This document shows positions 1 through 11,500 of a stretch of 64,000 nt of DNA, one piece after another (within the stretch, counting starts at the first letter, position 1; every line of letters begins with the position of its first letter). The translations under genes and the position numbers were made by a program. The DNA lies in contig OY856409.1 of the NCBI GenBank assembly GCA_963693085.1, forward strand, positions 1,163,898,749 to 1,163,962,748, read 5' to 3'. The stretch is from Alisma plantago-aquatica (taxonomy: Eukaryota; Streptophyta; Magnoliopsida; Alismatales; Alismataceae). The notes below the pieces were generated by a model, which did not search any database, was not told where the DNA came from, and was given only the letters and a program-made list of their open reading frames with translations.

Positions 1-840
1 CAAATGCTTCTCAAATAGAAAAAAAATGGAGGGTAGAAACGCACGACCGCAGAAACGAACGAGATATGAGGATTAGAGACTTACTTGTCGGATGGATAGG
101 GGAGTAGTCTGAGCAGCCGCCAAGGTGCAGTCCATGCTATCCTTCCTTGCTTGCTGCTGCTCACTGGTAAGAGATCACTCCATGGTCTGTTCGCCAGGCC
201 GGAGAGTAAACAGACCCATCTCAGAACGCGCCCGCGTGGCCTATAAAGTATCCCTCTCAATTATCGTCGCATGTTTTTATTTGTTTCGTGCGGAAGTACA
301 ATTACAATGGTTGATTACATCAACAACCCTATATTTTGAGCATTTTGGCAAATCACATCCGTTCTCCAGAAAATTTACAACTATATTACAAACTGGTTTT
401 TTTTCATAAGCATATAAAATTCTCTATAAGTTAATAACAATTACATGAATGCCTTTCATAAGCATGGGTAACAAACTGAGCTGACAAGCTTTTTTGGATG
501 GCGAATTAGGGATCTACATACAAGAATTATTGAATGTAGATGAAGGCAGCATTTTTTATGGTGTTCATCATGCACCCAAAGGCAGGCCAAATCAAAAAGA
601 GCTACATCATGAGTTATCCATCTAAGAAAAAAGACACAACATGCACTCCAAAGATCCCAACCATCGAAAACAAAAACCCACTAGCGAAGAAAACGGAAAG
701 GAAAGTCAACTATCAATGAAACATCCCTATACTATGTACTGGTCCTCCAAAAAACCAATGAACCTAAAACTCCCAAAAACCAAGACAACATAACCGCACC
801 AAGAAACAAACTATGACAGAGTGTCAAAAACCAAAGACCA
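1..840. other. AT-rich flank with no recognised feature
   Basis: I see no conserved protein motif, RNA gene or terminal repeat here. The open frame at 125-409 has no recognisable domain and is probably chance. On the minus strand the stretch lies downstream of the decayed coding relic at 841-2025, so it could be that relic's 3' region; this is inference from position only. Confidence 0.4.
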
Positions 841-2025
841 TCCAACGAAGCAACTCGTTGTCATCCATCCTCACCCTTCTGTGAGCGCCTCAGAAGCTTA
901 ATCTCTTCATCTCTGAGCCTCCTCCACCAGCATCAAAGACTTTTCCAAGAACATCCCCATAATCATGATCATTGTTTGCATACCTATTGTCAAAACCATT
1001 TTCTGAGAGATTGCAAACTCCCTTGACTTATGCACAAGTGTGCCTCAATGACATCATCCCAACTACCTCCTAGGTTGTCCATGTGTGTCATGCGGCTACG
1101 ATGACATGGTGTAGGTCTATCTGATACCGCCTTCATTGCAACAAAGTCCTCCAAGCGAAGATGAGGTAGAATTTGTTGTCTCCCATCGTGGTCCACCACT
1201 CGTCGCTTTGAAGGGGAGACAACACTCGGAAGGGGGTATGAAGCCAACATCTCAGGCCCCGGTGACTTCTTGATATCAACAGAATGAGGCGCGGATCATA
1301 GAAGCTCCAAAGGGGGGTGCAAGGACAACCCAAAACTAGAGAGGACAGGATCCTCCATATCATCACTGTAGGTAGCAACCTATAATATCCTCATTGAGAA
1401 TTGAAGATCTCAAAACCAAACCCCAAGGAGTAAAGGGAAATGATCATCATGTGCATCCACAAGCACTAAGAAGCATGATGAGAGCTCAACAGGTTGCTTA
1501 CAACTCACGATAGAAATTACTTCACCAACAGGTTCCATCATGTGTGAAATAGATCCCAAATCCCTACAAACAAAGGGGACCTCCTCCAACCAAAGCCACC
1601 TACGATCTCTGGTCATGCCCAAATCAGAAGCTCTATTGAATTCATGGTAACCTCTCGGTCAAGTAGCCGAGGAGGCATTTCCTTGATCATAGTGGTTGCA
1701 TCTTCAGTTGTTGGGAAGAAAACCAAAGCATGGTTGTCTGAGAGACACTCAATCTCTAGAGAAAGGGGTCAAATATTTGACAAAACTTTATAAGATTCCT
1801 CCCAAAGAACAACACCCTTCCAGCCAACAACCACTGCCTTCTTTAGCTCCAAGGTTGCACTTGATCTGGCCTCATCAAACTCGTTCAAATGAATAAAAGC
1901 CCTTCTCAAGGGAGGCTTATCCAACGACAAAAACACCTCCTCCTCGTATTCAAGACAGAATATTGAGACTTCAAGCAATTGACAGCCAAATGCCTTGAAC
2001 AATGATACGACACTAATAATAGTGA
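841..2025 (-). pseudogene. Decayed coding relic, downstream segment
   Basis: On the minus strand short open pieces follow one another (2002-1769, 1622-1410, 1378-990), broken by stops and frame changes. The piece near 1769-2002 has a protein-like composition, including a segment FLSLDKPPLRRAFIHLNEF. I do not recognise a named family. The pieces continue, across the CACTA-1 insertion, into 12710-13605 and then, across CACTA-2, into 21801-22300. The best reading is one old minus-strand coding locus, possibly itself repeat-derived, that decayed and received two DNA transposons. The function is unknown and the exact exon limits cannot be read. Confidence 0.35.
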
Positions 2026-2028
2026 TGT

Positions 2029-2456
2029 CACTACTACAGAAATAGCATTCAGTGACACTTTTCTGGGCGTCGGTTATTAGGAAAAACTGACGCCTTCTAT
2101 GTTAGGCGTCGGTTGTTTACGACAACCGACGTCTATATTCGAAAACCAGCCAGACACGGGTACCGCTTTGTCTTCAGCGTCGGTTGTTTATAACAATCCG
2201 ACGCTTAAAGTCGCCCGCGAAAAATAGTGTCCTTTTCAGCGTCGGTTATTTAGGTGGAAACCGACGCCTATGTGTGATGAAAATTTGCGCGAAAAGTGTC
2301 ACCTTCAGCGTCGGTGATTAAAGGATAACCGACGCTGAAGGTGGTTCCCGCCAAACAATTTCATGAAATTATCGCCCAGTTGGACGTCGGTTTTCTCGGA
2401 CAACCGACGCTAAAGACATTTAGGCGTCGGTTGTTGTAAAAAACCGACGCTATTTG
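2029..2456. repeat. CACTA-1 5' terminal and subterminal repeats
   Basis: After the terminal CACTACTACAGAAA come seven imperfect palindromes of the form GCGTCGGTT, a short spacer, then AACCGACGC. They begin near 2067, 2102, 2179, 2239, 2308, 2384 and 2422. In En/Spm elements repeated subterminal motifs bind the element's accessory protein; that these do the same is inferred from position and repetition. The spacer is usually about 8-14 bases and is not conserved. Confidence 0.85.
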
Positions 2457-2460
2457 GGAC

Positions 2461-2858
2461 TTAATAACCCGCGGTGCCCGACTCTTCCCCTTCCTCCTGT
2501 TTCATTGCGAGCCCTTTCTGTTTCTCCGTCGATTCCCCACCCTGTCGCCGGCGATTTTCTTCTCCTTGTTCTCCACGACAGCGCCGTCGTGCCGCCTTCT
2601 CCGCGCCCCCTTCTCCGCGCCCCGCCGCCGCCTTCTCCGTGCTGCTGGAGCTCCCTTCTCCGCCGCCCCACCGCCCCGCCGCCACTGCTGACGAGCCTGG
2701 AGCCCCCTTCTCCGCCGCCCCGCCGCCACTGCTGCTGGAGCTCGCCGCCACTGCTGCTGGAGCTCGCCGCCGACGCCTGACGAGCCTGGAGCTCGCCGCC
2801 TCAGCCTGCCTGACGCCATCAGCTTCCACCTGACTCCCGCTGCCTCCCGCGCCAACAG
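2461..2858 (+). other. Probable GC-rich 5' leader exon of the CACTA-1 transposase gene
   Basis: This GC-rich and CT-rich stretch lies directly after the subterminal repeats and ends at a good splice donor (CAACAG then GTATGC at 2859). A matching acceptor, CATAG, lies at 5151-5155, one base before the transposase ATG at 5157. The leader therefore probably belongs to the 5' UTR, with an intron of about 2.3 kb. Open frames here (such as 2474-2833 +) are Pro/Ser/Ala/Arg-rich consequences of base composition and are not called as genes. CACTA-2 has a similar GC-rich block in the matching place (about 20809-21200). Confidence 0.55.
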
Positions 2859-3534
2859 GTATGCGCCAACTGGTTTTCTGGATATACACTAAAGGCCTTG
2901 TTTGATATGAAGTGCATTGCTCTGCAATTCAAGTCTTAGAGAATAGGTCCAGATGAATTCCACGTTTTCGGACCCTCTCAGACTACTACATAATATTCAA
3001 GTTTTTGGACCTTGCGTACAATGAATGCAGATTGCTTAATCCATTTGAGCACTATGACTTCCAATATGTATTTTTGAACAGTATCTGTCAATGATCACAA
3101 ACTATCTAAATAAAGGAGCTAAAACATTATTGCACTTGAATTCGAAAACGATTTCCTAATAGCAATATCACAAACGTTTAGGGCAAGTTTCTTTATTTTC
3201 ACCTTGTCGGTAGAACAGATTAGATTTACGTACGTCAAACCTCGGATGGATCCGTCCAATTTATTTTTGTGGCACCAATAGGAGATTCTTAAGATTATTT
3301 TAACATAGACCAATTGGGAACTAAACTATCATACAATCTCTATAGTGGCTCGCAAAGCTAATAATCACTTAATATATATCCATGTTTGAGTGAGTCAAAA
3401 ACTGATCTGTGAAACCAGCTACCCCACTCATCTTTCTTTTTGCCAGTACACAACCGAGTGCAGCCCCCTGCTCGTACCTGGGAGCGAGTCAAAAGTGGAC
3501 CCCACCAACCCCCCAACCCCCCAGTCAGGCATCT

Positions 3535-3668
3535 CCTAATGTTGGACAATGTGTTTGTTATAGGTGGTTTACATTTATTATATAAGAAAACGAATCTATG
3601 TTTCAAGTGTTGAACCTAATGTTGGACAATGTGTTTGTTATAGGTGGTTTACATTTATTATATAAGAA
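3535..3668. repeat. Two 54-bp direct repeats in the leader intron
   Basis: A 54-bp sequence starting CCTAATGTTGGACAATG occurs at 3535-3588 and again at 3615-3668, 80 bp apart. The second copy abuts the 449-bp tandem array. Confidence 0.8.
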
Positions 3669-5036
3669 TGACATCACATGTGTTTGTTGGCCTAGAAAGT
3701 CAACAATCATTGTTCTTTATATTACTTGTACATTGGTATAAATTAGAATGAACAATCACTAAATTATATACTGTTTGTATGGAGTCCGGCTTCATTGTAG
3801 ATGTCTATTATTGTGTTTGTTGGCCTAGAAACCCGTCCAAGATTGACTCATTAGGAGTAAATCTTGGATAGTCCCCGGTTTGGGACTGTTCTTGAACACC
3901 TAATCTCACTTAGGATGTAAGTGTATAATGTGTATTGAGTTTTCAAGAAAATTTTGGTAGCATTTCCCCGTTTGTTCTCTAAGTACATATGTACTTAGAG
4001 AACAGCGGGGAAATGCTGCCGAAATTTTCTTGAAAACCCAATACACATTATACACTTACTAGTGAGATTAGGTGTTCAAGGATGGGATAGGTGGTACACA
4101 TTTATTATATATAAGAATGACATCACATGTGTTTGTTGGCCTAGAATGTGAACAATCATTGTTTTTTATATTACTTGTACATTGGTATAAATTAGAATGA
4201 ACAATCACCAAATTATATACTGTTTGTATGGAGTCCGGCTTCATTGTAGATGTCTATTATTGTGTTTGTTGGCCTAGAAACCCGTCCAAGATTGACTCAT
4301 TAGGAGTAAATCTTGGATAGTCCCCGGTTTGGGACTGTTCTTGAACACCTAATCTCACTTAGGATGTAAGTGTATAATGTGTATTGAGTTTTCAAGAAAA
4401 TTTTGGTAGCATTTCCCCGTTTGTTCTCTAAGTACATATGTACTTAGAGAACAACGGGGAAATGCTGCCGAAATTTTCTTGAAAACCCAATACACATTAT
4501 ACACTTACTAGTGAGATTAGGTGTTCAAGGATGGGATAGGTGGTACACATTTATTATATATAAGAATGACATCACATGTGTTTGTTGGCCTAGAAAGTCA
4601 ACAATCATTGTTCTTTATATTACTTGTACATTGGTATAAATTAGAATGAACAATCACTAAATTATATACTGTTTGTATGGAGTCCGGCTTCATTGTAGAT
4701 GTCTATTATTGTGTTTGTTGGCCTAGAAACCCGTCCAAGATTGACTCATTAGGAGTAAATCTTGGATAGTCCCCGGTTTGGGACTGTTCTTGAACACCTA
4801 ATCTCACTTAGGATGTAAGTGTATAATGTGTATTGAGTTTTCAAGAAAATTTTGGTAGCATTTCCCCGTTTGTTCTCTAAGTACATATGTACTTAGAGAA
4901 CAGCGGGGAAATGCTGCCGAAATTTTCTTGAAAACCCAATACACATTATACACTTACTAGTGAGATTAGGTGTTCAAGGATGGGATAGGTGGTACACATT
5001 TATTATATATAAGAATGACATCACATGTGTTTGTTG
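3668..5036. repeat. Three 449-bp tandem units, each with a ~190-bp palindrome
   Basis: The landmark ATGACATCACATGTG falls at 3668, 4117, 4566 and 5015, exactly 449 bp apart, giving three full units and a stub. Each unit contains a long inverted repeat centred on AGTACATATGTACT (3891-4080, 4340-4529, 4789-4978) with arms of about 95 bp that differ at only a few positions. A shortened hairpin with the same core follows at about 5037-5098. The array sits in the probable leader intron of the transposase gene. CACTA-2 keeps one copy of the same palindrome in the matching place (18629-18818), so the palindrome predates the split of the two elements and the triplication is newer. Confidence 0.92.
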
Positions 5037-5156
5037 GCATTTCCCCGTTTCTTCTCTAAGTATATATGTACTTAGAGAACAGCGGGGAAATGTTGCCTAA
5101 TCTTTTCCTAATATATACTTGTTTCCTAATATATACTTGTTTTCTCTGATCATAGA

Positions 5157-8100
5157 ATGGATAGATCATGGATGTCGATTCGTAATCGTTGTACCCCAGA
5201 GTTTATATCTGGTCTTGATCAGTTTATTAGATTTGCCGAGGAACATAGGAAAAAACCTACAGATAGGTTCTACTGTCCATGTAGGCATTGCGGTAACAAC
5301 TTGAAAGTCAACACTGGTGAGGAAATCAAAAGTCATGTCATGTGCAACGGGATTGTACAAGGCTATACAGAATGGCACTGGCATGGAGAAATTTCAAAAT
5401 CGAAACCAGTAGATGTCGATAGCGATGACGTAAATGTGAACGAACCAGTTCCAGCAGACATCGTTGATGCGATGCTGGATAGTTGTAGGGTAGAGCACAC
5501 CGATCCACCACCTATCTTTACAAACATTGTGCATGATGCTGAGATACCGTTATACACAGGTTGTGCTAAGTTTACGAAGCTTAGCGCTGTCTTGAGATTG
5601 TATAAGTTGAAAGCTAACAATAGATGGAGCGACAAAAGCTTCACTTCATTGTTGACTTTGTTGAAAGAAATGCTTCCTGAAGGAAACGAGCTTCCAATCT
5701 CAACATACCAGGTAAAGAAAATGTTGTGCCCAATGGGAATGGAGGCCAAGAAGATACACGCATGCCCGAATGATTGTGTATTATTTCAAAAGGACTATGT
5801 AGATTTGAAAGATTGTCCAAAATGTGGTGCGTCACGGTATAAATTGACGACTTCGGGGGAGTTCAAAACTGGTTCTCCTGCCAAGGTGTTGTGGTATCTA
5901 CCTATAATATCACGGTTTCAACGCTTGTTTGCAAATCCGAAAGATGCGAAGAATCTGAGGTGGCATGCAGATGTTAAGAAAAATAATGATGGGATCCTAC
6001 GACATGCGTCTGATTCCCCACAGTGGAAGAAGATTGATCTATTGTACCCTAAATTTGGTGAAGAAGATAGGAATCTAAGACTTGGGCTTTGTACAGATGG
6101 GATGAATCCGTACGGGACATTGAGCAGCCAACATAGCACTTGGCCAGTCATGCTTGTTATATACAATCTTCCTCCCTGGATGTGTATGAAAAATAAGTAT
6201 GTTATGTTGTCATTGTTGATATCGGGCCCTAAACAACCCGGAAATGATATCGATGTTTATCTTGAACCTTTGATTGATGACTTAAAGAAACTTTGGGCTG
6301 AAGGTGTGATGACCTATGATGCTTCAGCAAAAGAGACATTTCGTTTGCACGCTATGTTGTTTTGCACTATTAATGACTTTCCAGCATATGGGAATTTGTC
6401 TGGATATAGTGTCAAAGGAGCTAAAGCGTGTCCTATATGTGAAGAAAACACTGATTCAATAAGACTAAAACATGGCGGCAAGACTGTATATCTTGGTCAT
6501 CGAAGGTTTCTTTCAAAATTCCATCCGTATCGTAGGAAGCGCAAAGCATTCAATGGATGGAATGATGAACGAAGTGCACCTAAACCTATACCAGGGGATG
6601 TTGTTTATGAAAGAGTAAAAGACATTGTCAATGAATTTGGTAAGAAATCACAATGTAGTATGGCCACACGGAGTGACAATTCTTTATTCAAGAAGAAGTC
6701 AATATTTTGGGATCTTCCTTATTGGAGTTCTTTGACAGTCAGGCATTGTATCGATGTAATGCACGTTGAGAAAAATGTCTGTGATAGCATCATTGGTACT
6801 CTATTAAATATACCAGGTAAGACTAAAGATGGGATAAAATCCAGACTGGACCTACGTGAAATGGGAATAAGGTCAGAATTAACAGAATTACGTGAAATGG
6901 GTAATAAAAGAACATACTTACCTCCCGCTTGTTACACGTTGTCTAGAAAGGAGAAGAAAACTTTTTGTGAATGCTTGGTAAATGTTAAGGTGCCACATGG
7001 TTACTCATCCAACATCCGTAGATTGGTATCAATGAAAGATCTGAAGTTGATAGGTCTTAAATCTCATGATTGTCACACTCTAATGCAACAAATATTGCCT
7101 GTGGCAATTCGATCTATATTGCCGAAGCATGTAAGGTTTGCGATTACCAGACTTTGTTTCTTTTTCAACAGTCTATGCAGCAAAGTTATTGACCCTGATA
7201 CTCTCGATAATTTGCAAAGAGAAGTGGTTGTTACCCTATGTCAGCTTGAGATGTATTTCCCTCCTTCGTTCTTTGATATCATGATACATCTTGTTGTCCA
7301 CTTGACTAGGGAAGTGAAAATGTTGGGACCAGTTTTCTTGCATTGGATGTATCCCTTTGAACGATACATGAGCGTTTTTAAAGGTGATGTTCGAAACCGT
7401 TATCGGCCTGAAGGGAGTATTATTGAAGGTTATGTGGCGAGAGAGGTTATGGATTTTTGCAATGACTTTCTCAGTGGTAATGACACTCCTAATAATGACA
7501 AGAATATTGACGAGGGCAAAGGAATTTTGGGATCACGGGTGAAAGTAATCAGCCGTGAGCAGTTGGAACAAGCTCACTTGTATATTTTACACAATATGGA
7601 AGAAGTGAGTGTTTATATCGAGGAACATACCAATTTCATAAAGAGACAACATCCTCGAGCAAGTTCAATGTGGCTTGCTAGAGAGCATAATAAGACTTTT
7701 ACTAAGTGGTTTGAAGATAAAGTCTTACATCAACTATCTCAAACACCAAATGATATTACAGAAACTATCAAATGCCTCGCCTTTAAACCAAAACCGAATG
7801 TTATGTCTTATGAAGGGTTTGACATTAATGGATTCACATATTACACAAAGCGCCAAGATGATAAGAGTGTCGTCCAAAATAGTGGGGTCACTCTTCAAGC
7901 GTCGACTATGTACTTTGCAAGTGCAAAGGATAACAGTCCACGTGAAGCTAAAATGTCATATTACGGTGTCATTGAGGACATTTGGGAGTTTGACTACATA
8001 GATTTCAAAATTCCGCTATTTAAATGTAATTGGGTTGATAACACCAAAGGAGTTATAGTGGATGAATTGGGTTTCACTTTGGTGAACTTTGAAAAGATCG

Positions 8101-8375
8101 GCGAGAAGGGTGAACCATTCATATTGGCATCACAGGCGAAACAAATATTCTATATCGATGATCCTGCAAATGATAAATGGTCGGTTGTTCTTCATGGTAA
8201 AAGACAGTTCATTGAAGATCCTATAGATGAAGAAGAGTACTATGATAAGTATGATGACTCCAGTCCATTCTCAGTTGGGTTGCCAACTTCACAAAATATT
8301 GAAGCTAATGATGACTTATATGTGCGCGGAGATCACAATGAAGGATTGTTAATTGATAAAAGATCACAATTTTAG
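5157..8375 (+). CDS. TNP2-type CACTA transposase (intact, 1072 aa)
   Basis: This is the transposase that should cut and join the element's ends in the nucleus. Residues 1-80 match the plant transposase-associated domain, with a Cys/His cluster (FYCPCRHCGNNL and later HVMC). A TNP2 core (Transposase_21 family) spans about residues 240-460 and includes LCTDGMNPYG (about 310-320) and PGNDIDVYLEPLIDDL (about 360-375), acidic blocks of the RNase-H-like core. About residues 630-780 match DUF4218 and about 940-1010 match DUF4216, the usual order in this family. The frame is a single uninterrupted exon. The ATG lies one base after a splice acceptor and begins the same MDRSWMSIRNRC stretch found in CACTA-2. 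Compared with CACTA-2, about a dozen residues are missing near residue 90. An Ulp1-like gene follows on the same strand. Confidence 0.95.
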   Translation: MDRSWMSIRNRCTPEFISGLDQFIRFAEEHRKKPTDRFYCPCRHCGNNLKVNTGEEIKSHVMCNGIVQGYTEWHWHGEISKSKPVDVDSDDVNVNEPVPADIVDAMLDSCRVEHTDPPPIFTNIVHDAEIPLYTGCAKFTKLSAVLRLYKLKANNRWSDKSFTSLLTLLKEMLPEGNELPISTYQVKKMLCPMGMEAKKIHACPNDCVLFQKDYVDLKDCPKCGASRYKLTTSGEFKTGSPAKVLWYLPIISRFQRLFANPKDAKNLRWHADVKKNNDGILRHASDSPQWKKIDLLYPKFGEEDRNLRLGLCTDGMNPYGTLSSQHSTWPVMLVIYNLPPWMCMKNKYVMLSLLISGPKQPGNDIDVYLEPLIDDLKKLWAEGVMTYDASAKETFRLHAMLFCTINDFPAYGNLSGYSVKGAKACPICEENTDSIRLKHGGKTVYLGHRRFLSKFHPYRRKRKAFNGWNDERSAPKPIPGDVVYERVKDIVNEFGKKSQCSMATRSDNSLFKKKSIFWDLPYWSSLTVRHCIDVMHVEKNVCDSIIGTLLNIPGKTKDGIKSRLDLREMGIRSELTELREMGNKRTYLPPACYTLSRKEKKTFCECLVNVKVPHGYSSNIRRLVSMKDLKLIGLKSHDCHTLMQQILPVAIRSILPKHVRFAITRLCFFFNSLCSKVIDPDTLDNLQREVVVTLCQLEMYFPPSFFDIMIHLVVHLTREVKMLGPVFLHWMYPFERYMSVFKGDVRNRYRPEGSIIEGYVAREVMDFCNDFLSGNDTPNNDKNIDEGKGILGSRVKVISREQLEQAHLYILHNMEEVSVYIEEHTNFIKRQHPRASSMWLAREHNKTFTKWFEDKVLHQLSQTPNDITETIKCLAFKPKPNVMSYEGFDINGFTYYTKRQDDKSVVQNSGVTLQASTMYFASAKDNSPREAKMSYYGVIEDIWEFDYIDFKIPLFKCNWVDNTKGVIVDELGFTLVNFEKIGEKGEPFILASQAKQIFYIDDPANDKWSVVLHGKRQFIEDPIDEEEYYDKYDDSSPFSVGLPTSQNIEANDDLYVRGDHNEGLLIDKRSQF

Positions 8376-8390
8376 AGACATGTATGTTTA

Positions 8391-8518
8391 TACAAATGCT
8401 AAATGTTTGCCTTTTTCTAGTTAATACAAATGCTAAATGTTTGCCTTTTTCTAGTTAATACAAATGCTAAATGTTTGCCTTTTTCTAGTTAATACAAATG
8501 CTAAATGTTTGCCTTTTT
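8391..8518. repeat. 34-bp tandem repeat between the two CACTA-1 genes
   Basis: A 34-bp unit starting TACAAATGCTAAATG is repeated at 8391, 8425, 8459 and, shortened, 8493. It fills the gap between the transposase stop codon (8373-8375) and the acceptor before the next ATG. The copies are virtually identical, so the expansion is recent. Confidence 0.93.
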
Positions 8519-8532
8519 AATGACATTTTCAG

Positions 8533-11500
8533 ATGGCTGACCATGATGAGCATGATGTCCATGATGAGCATGAAGTCCATGATGAGCATGGCGAGGATAC
8601 TAATGTAAGTTCTAAAAACATATCCTGTATTTCTATAAAATTCATTATCTTCTAGTTATGTCATATATCCTATATTTCTATATTGGGCTAAATTAGTGTG
8701 TTTTATTTTTGTCAAATTTTAGGTTGATGCACCTGTACCCACTGAAGCACTGGAGCAACTTGATGCGCAACACCAGACACTTAACAAGAAAAGGGGCATC
8801 ACTCTGTTGAAGAAGTTATTAGCGCTAAGTGGTAGTGGATCTAAATTGGCGGTGGAGTTTGATAATGGAGGAAATCCAATTGGAGTGAACCGCAATAATT
8901 TTGTGAACTATCTTGGGTGTACCACTCGGAGCCATTGTGGTGTTAAGTATGACAATTGGCATAAAGTTCCTCAAGCGAAAAAAGACTCGATATGGAAGGA
9001 TTTATGTGTGAGTTATTATTATTTGCAATTCTATTTTGTAGATTACAAATTCTATTATTTGCAATTCTATTTTGGATACTAGTTAATAACATTTCTATTT
9101 TACAGAATCTGTTTGCATTGGATGAGAAGTTGCATCGTAAAAATGTGATGCAACGCGCTGGAAAGATGCTTAGGAATTATAGGACAAATCTGAATAGAGA
9201 ATACATAAAAGAGGGTGATAAGAAGAAGAAGTCAGCCCTTGAACAATGGAACTTCTTGGACAAAGAAGATTGGGACAATTTTGTTGCTTCAAGAAAATCT
9301 GAAGAATTCAAGGTATTAGGCGTCACTCCTAATTTAATTAATATACATTGTATTCACCTATTCAAGATTAGCATTTAGTGCTACTAACCAAATCATTAAT
9401 GTGCATACTAACTAGGCCCTCAGTGACGCACAAAAAGCAAGGCGTGCACTGAATGTGCATGACCACACTATGGGTCCAAAAGGCTATGCAAGCGTTCGCC
9501 AAAGACTACAGGCGGAGTCTGCGGCTACTCAGGAGTCTGCTCCTACTCAGGAGTCTACCACACCCATTCCTCGCCATGATATCTGGATAGCTGGCAGGCA
9601 AAACAAGAAGGGTGAAATAAAGAAGCCTGTAACTGCTGAGGCGGCTGAAAAAATGGTAAAATACAACTCTTACAGAAATCGTTTGAATATTGATTATTTG
9701 TGGTGTTAACTTACCAATTTCTGTTTATGGTGATTAGCGGGAGCTGCACGAGCAGAGGAAACAAGGCACGTTCATCCCTCAGGGCACAAGGGATGAATTG
9801 ACAGTTGCTCTGGGTAACCCAGAGCATCCTGGACGTGTTAGAGGTGCCGGCGCTGGTGTTGGCATCAAAGCATTCTTTGGGCCATCCCAGCGCAAACCCA
9901 GAGCGGGACTTTCTCAAGAAGAGGTAACCTATTCTTTTTTTAGAATGTTACTGCAAAAGGAAATTCATTAATAAGAATCTAATGTTTCTTTTATCCATGT
10001 ATAGGAGAATAAGAGAGTTGAGGATTTAGTTGCTAAGAAGGTCAACGATGTAGTTGCTGAGAAGGTCAAGGAAGAATTGATGCGGTGGCAGGCATCTCAG
10101 GCTTCCAATACGCCTATGGCGACCCACTCTTCTCCTGATGCACACACTGCGAGTAATCCTGGAGACCCATCGCCTAGCACGTCTGCTGTAAGTATTGTTT
10201 ATGACATTGTAGTTAGTCTTTTCAAGTTGTTATGTTTTCAAGATGATATGTATATATGTATAATATTCTTTACGTAAATTTGTAGGCATTGAAGCCATGC
10301 CGCTTAAGAATGCAAAACTACGTTGTCGCAGAGGCGCAGGCTTACCCGTCCCTTCCTGGGGCAATGTTTCACGGGACTCCAATGCCACAGGGCTACGTTC
10401 GTGTGAGCCCGATACGTGTGTTACCCGATTGGAGAGAAGCTACATTGCCATATGCCCACCCGGATATTGATACACTTGGTGAGGCAGAAGGCGGGGTCAT
10501 ATTGTGGCCCAAAGCAGATGTCATCTACACGAATGAAATTGTAAGATAAATTTACATTGATTTAGACTGTTAATGTGTATATATGATGTCAACTGATCTG
10601 AAATTATATGTACAGGTTAAAAAGAAGACACCAGGAGCACCTAGGCCTCCACTTCCAGTTCCCACATTACCCGATTGGGTTCCAACTGACCTAACATACC
10701 CGTTAGGTCCTGCTTGTAGGGGAATGGCATGTTGGCTACGGGCACATAATGTACATTGCCCTATAATTATTTCTTTAGATGCAGATTATGCAGGTCAATC
10801 ATACGATAGCTCTTTATTGATAGAAGATATTATTGAGCTGTTTAAGTATGATTGGCTGAATACATCAATGATAGAGACATGGATAAGGTGAGATCTTGTT
10901 TATACATCCATATACCTTGTGTAAGCTCCGGTGATCTGGTTTCTTATATATTAATGCATACGCCTATATGTTTTGCAGCTACCTAGTCGAAGATCATTGC
11001 AAACAATTTGCATTTGATCATGTGGGATTTTTGATTCCATCATTGATTAGTTTGGTAGCTAAAGACCCTGATAATGTTCAACAATACTGTATAGATGCTT
11101 TTACAATTTTTGGTCAGCAAAAGAAGAAGATAATAATAGCTCCATTCAATGTCAAGTATGTTTACTTTATTTATAATTTGGACTTAAGAAAATTCCATTT
11201 TTATTTTGCATTTTGAGTTATTAATTGTTAACTTCTACTTGTAGCGGTAGACATTGGGAGTTACTAGTTATTGCCCCCGAGACATTCACTGTTTATTATC
11301 TAGATCCTGCGGGGAGTACATTGAACACTAAAATTGGACACGTAATGAGAATGCCAATATTCTGGTGAGAAATATTTCATTTTTATATCCGTTAACATCT
11401 TTTATTACATTACTATTTACTTATGCAATTTATTGTGTTATATTATCATGTAGGGGTTTAGATGCATTCAAAAAGGCTGGAGGAACGGTCCCAACGAAAA

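Noticed and set aside
2454..2889. Several overlapping 70-140 aa open frames on both strands
   Set aside because: They are Pro/Ala/Arg/Ser-rich products of a GC-rich leader with no domain; the splice donor at 2859 and position suit a 5' UTR exon.
3668..5036. Regularly spaced repeats that might suggest a CRISPR-like array
   Set aside because: The period is 449 bp, units are identical throughout with no short variable spacers, and the context is a plant transposon intron.
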